Shown here: positions 57,792-64,000 of the stretch, in pieces
Layout: each line of letters opens with the position of its first letter
Position numbering within the stretch: position 1 is the first letter of the stretch
Source: Diatrype stigma
Taxonomy: Eukaryota > Ascomycota > Sordariomycetes > Xylariales > Diatrypaceae
Direction: 5' to 3'
Length of the DNA stretch: 64,000 nt
NCBI GenBank assembly: GCA_022225965.2
Contig: JAKJXP020000054.1
Span: 186,001-250,000, forward strand
Notes under the pieces: model-generated
Told to the model about the DNA's origin: nothing
Seen by the model: the letters and a program-made list of their open reading frames with translations, nothing else
The model's database searches: none
Translations under genes and position numbers: made by a program

Positions 57792-60052
57792 ATGTCTGAT
57801 TCCAATGCAGGAGTTCGCCCGTACAGGTCTCATCTCCAACCCGCATGCTTCGCTTGCAGGCGGCGAAAGAGCCGATGCAAATTTGGCCCCGAAGCGCATT
57901 CGTCCGGAAAACATCCACCGTGTCTTATGTGCCAGGTCCATAGTACACAATGTCTGTTGCCTGGTGAATCATCATGTCTCAAACCCCTCGCTCCTTCTAA
58001 AATCGCTCCTTCTAGAAGGTCGCGTCCGAGACGGCCGCCGCCGCCGGATTTTTCTAAAATGATCTCCGCGCTCGCTCGCGCACCACGACCCGGCCCGACT
58101 CTTCTCTTAGACGAGAACTACTGTGTAATCAATGATCCATCAGCATCATATGAAAGGACTTCGCTCGGTAATAACGATAGTAACCCGCCACCACCAGCAG
58201 TGGCTCAACAACAGCAACAACAACAACAGCAAGAGCAGCAGCAGCAAGAGCAGCAGCAAGAGCAGCAGCAAGAGCAGCAGCAAGAGCACACGCCCCTATC
58301 GGTAGACGATGCCGAGCACGAGGCCCGCCGCATCATCGGGCCTGTCGCAACAACCGACAGCCAAGTTCTCGCCAACTACCTGTCAGTTGCGACGAGCCAC
58401 ACGCGCAGCCTGCGGTTGATCCGCTCCGATGCCGGGAAGCCCGTCATGTTCGCCCCGGTGCAGAAGCGCCCGGTCGGTCTGCCCGCCTCCCAGCAGAGCG
58501 TGGCGCATTTCAAGTGCGAGATCATCGAGAAGTTGCTCGAGCCGCACGTCAAGACAGCGATCGATGCGTAAGTCGGCTTGATTACGCTGTGTGTGCAGCA
58601 GACGAAAAGACACAGGCTAGATAGACTAACATGTTACGTCGCCCTAACTAGATACTTCAAGAAGGATAACCACTGCCTGCCCCTCCTGGACGAGGGCTCG
58701 TTCTGGACGCAGTACAACGCGGCCAAGGACCGCATATCGCCCGCGCTGCTGTGCGCCTTGTACGCCCGCAGCGTCGTGTACTGGCGGTTCGTGCCCGAGC
58801 TGGCCAGGCACCGGTCCCCCGACATCCGCTTCATATGGAACCAGGCGAACGAGGCCATCTACTCGGAGCTGTACCGGTCGCCGGGCATCTCAACCATCAC
58901 CGCGATCCTGCTGAACGTGGGCGGTCGGCCGACCACCTCCCCGATCGGGAACAGCGCGCAGCTGGGCTCCGCCGTATCGCTGGCGCAGTCCCTGGGCCTG
59001 AACCATGACCCTTCGCCTTGGGATATCCCCGAGTCGGAAAAGCGCCTGAGGATGCGGATCTGGTGGTCGCTTCTGATATACGACAGGTGGTGAGTTACGC
59101 CCTGCCCCAACCTTAACCACTTATCGACTTCATGCTTCGCTAACAATACGGCGGTGGCAGTACAAGCATGACATACGGCACTCCGCCACATCTCCAGAGG
59201 TCTACGTACAATGTGCCCGCACCAACGATCGAGCACTTCACCAGTAGCCCAGGCGCTCAGGACAGACCATCATCACACAGCGGAGACGGTGACGGAGACG
59301 GTGACATCGCCGGTGCTGCATCCGTCTTCGTCGCTCTCTACACCCTAACCGAGGTGCTGGATCACTATCTCCAGCACATCTACGCCCTAGATCCGGAGGC
59401 GAGCGGCTCCTCCGTGCGGAGCCTCGAGTTCCGCCTCAACAGCTGGGTGGAGTCTCTCGAGGGCGAAGTCCGAAAGATCATAGTGCGAGGCACGCGACTG
59501 TGCCTCCCCGGGGCCGCGAACCTGCGCCTGGCGTACCTGTCGGTGAAGCTGCTCCAGCAGCGGATCGAGCTAGACTTCGACAAAGACAGGGCTAGGACGG
59601 GTTTGGATGACGATGCGACTGTCGTTTCTAATCAGTACATTTCGGCGAGGCGGACGGCCGAAGACATCGTACATTTCGTCCAGGAGCTCGGTGAGCAGCA
59701 GCTCGGCGACTTTTGGCTGAGTGTGAGTACCTTCGCGTTGTCCTCCACGGTGACATTCCTATTCAGATGCGCCCTCGTCACGGAGAATAGCCCGGCGGTA
59801 CTAGCACAAAGCTCATCCCTCAGACTGGCTCGGGATCTGATTGATGCTCTACGGAAGCACCGAGACACGGCTAGTTGGGACCTGGGCGATCTGTGCCTGG
59901 CTCAGCATTCCGAGGTTGTTGAGAGGCTCATGACCCCGGAGCTCGCTAACGATAACTTCTTCATCTCTAACTATGATGATTTGGGCATTCCGGACGCGTC
60001 ACTTATCAGCGAACTCTTCCCCAGCCTCTGGGACTCCTTCCAGCCTTCGTGA
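57792..60052 (+). CDS. Zn2Cys6 fungal transcription factor
   Basis: Predicted nuclear DNA-binding regulator. Exons: 57792-58567, 58652-59089 and 59161-60052. The product is 701 aa. The zinc cluster has six Cys at residues 19, 22, 29, 44, 47 and 54 (CFACRRRKSRCKFG, then PPCLMCQVHSTQC); the central loop is somewhat longer than usual. A poly-Gln/Glu tract lies at about 139-165. The fungal transcription factor domain starts near 259 with YFKKDNHCLPLLDEGSFW and includes ANEAIYSELYRSPG, AVSLAQSLGLNHDPSPW and RLRMRIWWSLLIYDR. At the second intron, donor GTGAGT leaves TG and acceptor CAG is followed by T, giving Cys where relatives usually have Trp after the DR; the junction should be confirmed. It lies last in a run of four same-strand genes and is a candidate regulator of them. 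Confidence 0.92.
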
Positions 60053-60387
60053 TGGGCACGGTCCGTAGGCGACTAAAGCAGGACGAATAATGACCTATCA
60101 AGTGTGCATGGCATATCGATGAGAAACCTGCTGTAGAGAAGCAAATCACAAATGGTTTCATCCAAACACACCGTGAGCAAAGCTAAAAGCAATGATATTG
60201 GCAATTTTGGCTATGGAGAGATGAGATGAAATGAGTTTCAATTTAACAATTGTAGCGAAAAGCACTAATTAGACATGTAATAGTGTAATGTACAAGGTTA
60301 AATGCTAAGTTGGCAGACCGTTGTGAAACGGGTTGAATGTCAACAAGGTGTTTAGAATCAGTTACAGTCTCTTTGTAGAATTCCGGC

Positions 60388-60469
60388 ACTCCCGGACCGG
60401 GAGTCACCTCCCAGTCATCTAGCGCGTGACTCCCGGACCGGGAGTGACTTCCCAGTCATCGAGCGCGCG
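60388..60469. repeat. Two 41-bp tandem repeats, each with a perfect palindrome
   Basis: Units start at 60388 and 60429 and differ at a few positions. Each starts with ACTCCCGGACCGGGAGT, a perfect 17-base inverted repeat with a one-base centre, and continues with CCCAGTCATC(T/G)AGCGCG. The arms are CCCGG/CCGGG, also compatible with a hairpin. Confidence 0.9.
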
Positions 60470-60573
60470 GTTCTCGGCCACCGCCCCGCACCGGCATCGT
60501 TGCTCGAAGGGATTGTTCGGTATCAATCGATCTCGCCCATGGCCTGACCATCGAGGCATTGAAGCCAAGTAGT

Positions 60574-61175
60574 GAGAGAATGAAGCGAAGCGGAGAGGTG
60601 CGGGAGCCAGGTCAAAGCGAAGCAGAGGAGCAAAGCAAAGCAGCGACGGCAGGCACCCCGGCAGAACGGGTAGTGGCGTATCTAGAGGGTATTAGAACGG
60701 TGTTGACTGATGGATAAAGGTGAATATACATACCACAACGTAGAGGCCACCCCATAAAGAGGAAGACACACGATGAGGCCGAAGCCCCGGAGAAGCATGC
60801 CGATGATCACACCGACTCACTGGAGTGAAGTAGACAGGTGTTGATGCAAAGCGAAGCGAGGCAGAGAGGTGCCGGAGCAAAGTCGAAGCGACGCAGATAG
60901 AGAGCCTTTGAAGCAAAGAAAGGCGGCAAGGTGCTGAAAACGAAGCAGAGTAAATACTCCTTGTGCTAGGAGATCAGTCGGTGTGTCGCCACTGGCATGA
61001 GTGCCAATGGCATTGGCATGTCTCCCTTGGAGAAGACGCCGGAGGCAGACAGACCACCCGTAAGGGGCCAATTCCCCGTGGTCTAACCAAAGCGGCAAGC
61101 CACTGAAGCAAAGTGGCAAGGCGACGGAGCAAAGCAGCAACGCGCTGAAGCGAAGCAGAGGAGATGCCGACAGGT
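60574..61175. repeat. Degenerate GAAGC(A/G)AAGCAG-type repeats
   Basis: Short motifs such as GAAGCGAAGCAGAG, GAGCAAAGCAG and TGAAGCAAAG recur many times at irregular spacing of about 15-25 bases, especially at 60574-60650, 60845-60950 and 61085-61165. The same words return at 61535-61575, 61680-61710 and 63520-63570. They are a decayed minisatellite or gene-derived repeat; I cannot tell which. Confidence 0.7.
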
Positions 61176-62637
61176 AATCCACATCTTGCTTGTATCACTG
61201 GTACTTCTGGAGATCGGCACCGACAGTGCAAGCACAGTCGTTGTCCTTCGGGCGTCTTCCTCAGAAAAGGGTTTCGCAACTATGGGATGTGGTTGCTGTC
61301 TGCCAGTTAAACTAGCGTGGGAGTTTGAAGAAGCATGGGAGTGGGAGGGGCGGGACGGCGGGGGGTCATGGGTACTCATTATTGCCGTCGCCCCCGTCGG
61401 CTGGCATTGCTCTCGGCCGCGTCGCCGCCGACACCTGATGCCGCGAGAGCAATCGTCGCCGTCCGTCATTCGCGACGATGTCGCCAATGCTGCCGCTCCG
61501 GGAGATTCCAGGCTCTCCTTGGACAAGAACCAAGCAAAGCAGCGAGGCGCGTAAGCAAAGGAGTGAGGAGCTCAAGCAAGACAGGGTATCAGCCTGTCTA
61601 TCATGACGAGCGTAAGTTTATGAGATGATCATGGTGTCGTGACGATGATGATGATGATGATGGCGATGGTTGGTGCGATAGAAGGAGCAAGAAGCTAAGA
61701 AGCAAGGCGCTTGATGAATGGCACCCAGTGCCGACATGGTATTCTTTCAGGTGTCGAGCCAGCCAAGTATATGGACCTTGGTATCCCTTTCCACCCTGCA
61801 AGTCCATATTTAGTGGGCGCTCCGGGGGAGATCCAGTATGCCACTTTCTCTACCGCTCTTAAATGCCAGTCCAGCCGACCCATGTTAGCTAGACAGTGGG
61901 GAGCGTTGCATTCCTTTCCTTCGTGCTCATGATCTGGTCGTGGCAAAACATGTTGAAGTTTGCAGAGCTGACTTCGGTGTACTCCTCTTGCCGGTTCTGC
62001 TGCTCGTCATGATTCTTCTGCTGTTCTTCCCCTTGTCTCTGCGTCTTTTCTCCTTTTGCTGTCTTCTTCTAGTTCCCCCCGCTGTGGGAAGGAACAGCGG
62101 AAAAAGCGTGGGGTTAAAAAAGCATGGGAGTGGGGTCGGGTCGTGTTAGGATCCTGACCGGGGGTGATGGGGGAGCTATGTAGGAGTTCTGGTGTCGCGA
62201 CTGGCGCGGGTGATGGCAGCGTTGGTGGCGTCGGCAGCGGCAGTTTGGCTCGGCCTTGGTCTCAGTCTTGGCCGGGGCCGGTCCAGGGTAAGCAGTAATC
62301 AAGGCTGGAGCAGGAATCGGACTGTTGATGGCCGCGATTGTTTCTGTTGTTTTGTGCAAACAGTAGAAAAGGCGTGGGGTTTGAAAAAGCATGGGAGTGG
62401 GGGAGGCGAGAGGGCACTGGCTCGTCGTTACCGTCGTCACCGCCGCCCCCGTCAGCCAGCCCAGTGGCACCCGTACCGGCCACCACGTCCTCGGACCGGT
62501 TGTGCATGGTGGACCCGAGTGAGGTGGTCACCGAGCTTGTTCCCGGTTGAAGGTTCCGGTCGTGACACCGCAGGGTGAGTTGGCTGCCGGGCGCGTTGCT
62601 AGCCACAGGGTGCCCAGGGCGCACTCCCAGATGCGCG

Positions 62638-62724
62638 TACCCAAGGCTTGGAAGTGTATCCACGATAACACGTGGCCGGTTCCAGCCCCGTGTTGTCGTG
62701 GATGCACTTCCAAGCCTTTGGGGA
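62638..62724. repeat. Large imperfect inverted repeat (about 32-bp arms, 16-bp loop)
   Basis: The left arm (to 62672: CCAAGGCTTGGAAGTG, TATCCACGA, TAACACG) matches the reverse complement of the right arm (62689 on). The two differences within the aligned core are TpA in the left arm where the right-arm complement has CpA. A transcript would form a long hairpin. Confidence 0.88.
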
Positions 62725-63519
62725 ACATTCGGCTGGAGAGAGCTCCGCGCGTCTCTAGGGAAGCCACCGGTGTGGTATCCGGATCCGGATGGCCACAAAT
62801 GGCACGCCAGTATGTGGCAGTAGGCGTCTGGTGTCTTCATCTGTACTGGAAAGTACGCCCAAGGAATGGCACTGGTGATGATGGTGATGGACTGGGAAAA
62901 GTTCCCCGGAGCAAGCCGAGCAAGCCGAGCAAGCCAAGATCAGCTGGTCCTGGCGTCTCCTGTCGAGTAGTTGGGTAGCAATGATGGTAGACAGCCCTGC
63001 TCCTAGACTTGGTCCTGGTCCTGGTCTTGAGGTCAAGTACGGCTGGGAACTAACGTATTAGTAACATGTCTTGTCGAAGAGCTCAACTGCAAGTATGAAT
63101 ATGGCGGCAACCTTCGCCAGTAAAACTCACCTAGTCAATGCCACCAACAGAGGAAATGGAATGAATCCATCCATGACTTACCCCCAGCGAATATGAGGCT
63201 AGTGGGCTTCTTGAGCACTAGCAATAGCAATGAAGCCCAGGAGTGGACTTGGACTTCAAATGGAAGCCGCTGCAGGCCGACTTGAAATGCAAGAATTTGG
63301 TCTTGCTCGCTGCGGACCACATGCTGCTAGGCAGTGGCCCGCTCTTAATCGTCGTGATTGATTCGGACATGTTCTGTCGGTGTCGCAGCCTTTAAGGCCT
63401 CCAGGCTCAGCGACATTTGCTTCTCCTTGTCCCTGCCGGTCACCCCCACTTGCATGGCCTTCCAGTCGATCTCGTCCATGGTCTTACTATGGAGGCGTTG
63501 AAGTACCATCCAAGCGTTT

Positions 63520-63572
63520 AAGCAAAGCAGCGAGGCACTGAAGCGAAGCAAGAGCGCTGGAGCAAAGCAGGG
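63520..63572. repeat. Second cluster of AAGCAAAGCAG repeats
   Basis: AAGCAAAGCAGCGAGGCACTG, AAGCGAAGCAAGAGCGCTGG and AGCAAAGCAGGG follow one another with a period of about 20 bases; the same family as at 60574-61175. Confidence 0.75.
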
Positions 63573-64000
63573 TTGACGTTTGGGACGCTAAAGGCCAGGT
63601 GTGGCCTCTTCCAGGAACCTGTGGACCAACAGCCTGAAGAGCTACCGACAGGCCACCTGTGACGAAGAGCCAGTGCCGGGCGGTGTTGTCGCCGCTGTGT
63701 GCAGATGATAATCAGCACAGGAACACAAGTGTCAATTCCACAGTGGCTAGTATGATCGTATTCGCATACGTTCCCGCTTCTGTATCGGAGTTGTACGTAT
63801 TGGGAAAAGGCAAGATTAGGCCTAGGCACCAGTCGTTGCCGAGCTGGTACCAGATCACCCCTCCGACACGGAAGAGGCCCCGTGAAATGTGAAGAGTACA
63901 AATGAGATATGTGCTAATGGGATCAGAATCTAGATGGGATATACTAGACTAACTTACTGTTTGTTCTGCTGATGGAAGAGACCTGTCCCTAGCTGGGGAC

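Larger units (their letters stand above)
60053..64000. other. Repeat-rich region without recognisable genes
   Basis: Four kilobases with no gene I can support. It contains palindromic tandem repeats, a dispersed GAAGCAAAGCAG family, three copies of a GCATGGGAGTGGG repeat and a large inverted repeat, listed separately. Open frames on both strands (for example 61083-61526 and 62262-62840, minus) read as Arg/Pro/Ser-rich or Leu/Cys-rich low-complexity protein and look like products of the repeats. Confidence 0.45.

Noticed and set aside
61083..61554. Frames of 147 (minus) and 122 (plus) codons
   Set aside because: They overlap on opposite strands in a repeat field, show no recognisable domain and lack splice support.

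Overview
The window is nuclear DNA of a filamentous ascomycete (Pezizomycotina, probably Sordariomycetes). The evidence is short introns (about 55-170 nt, GT..AG, some with a CTAAC branch site), an NRPS-free mix of conserved housekeeping genes (CSN2, CWC25, RHO3, otubain, LipB), Zn2Cys6 and HET-type genes, and repeats that look inactivated by repeat-induced point mutation (RIP). There is one assembly gap of 97 N at 16214-16310.

Layout. 1-6.6 kb holds CSN2 (partial, minus), CWC25 (plus) and the GTPase RHO3 (plus). 6.6-22.4 kb is a gene-poor stretch with a mutated HET-domain gene (about 8.4-9.0 kb), minisatellites, and a 592-bp element with 75-bp perfect terminal inverted repeats (17.3-17.9 kb). 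22.4-25.3 kb is an otubain-family deubiquitinase with a long Gly/Asn/Gln-rich N-terminus. 26.9-33.75 kb is a nest: a heavily RIP-mutated Ty1/copia retrotransposon (27337-33454) inside an older element with its own terminal inverted repeats and a TTA duplication. 36.2-37.5 kb is the mitochondrial octanoyltransferase. 38.96-39.46 kb is a small hAT-type element with a perfect 8-bp target duplication. 41.5-47.3 kb has an F-box protein, a short-chain dehydrogenase and a secreted RNase T2. 49-51 kb has a small predicted membrane protein and a broken catabolic 3-dehydroquinase.

52.1-60.05 kb is the most interesting gene block. Four genes lie on the same strand: a serine beta-lactamase-like hydrolase/transesterase, a class III PLP enzyme resembling 2,2-dialkylglycine decarboxylase, a quinone-oxidoreductase-like dehydrogenase, and a Zn2Cys6 regulator. 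CCGCGG palindromes sit upstream of the PLP enzyme (three) and of the regulator (one). That they form one pathway under the linked regulator is inference.

60.05-64 kb has no recognisable gene. It carries palindromic tandem repeats, a large inverted repeat and degenerate GAAGCAAAGCAG-type repeats. Intergenic DNA throughout is rich in TACCTA/TAGGTA words.
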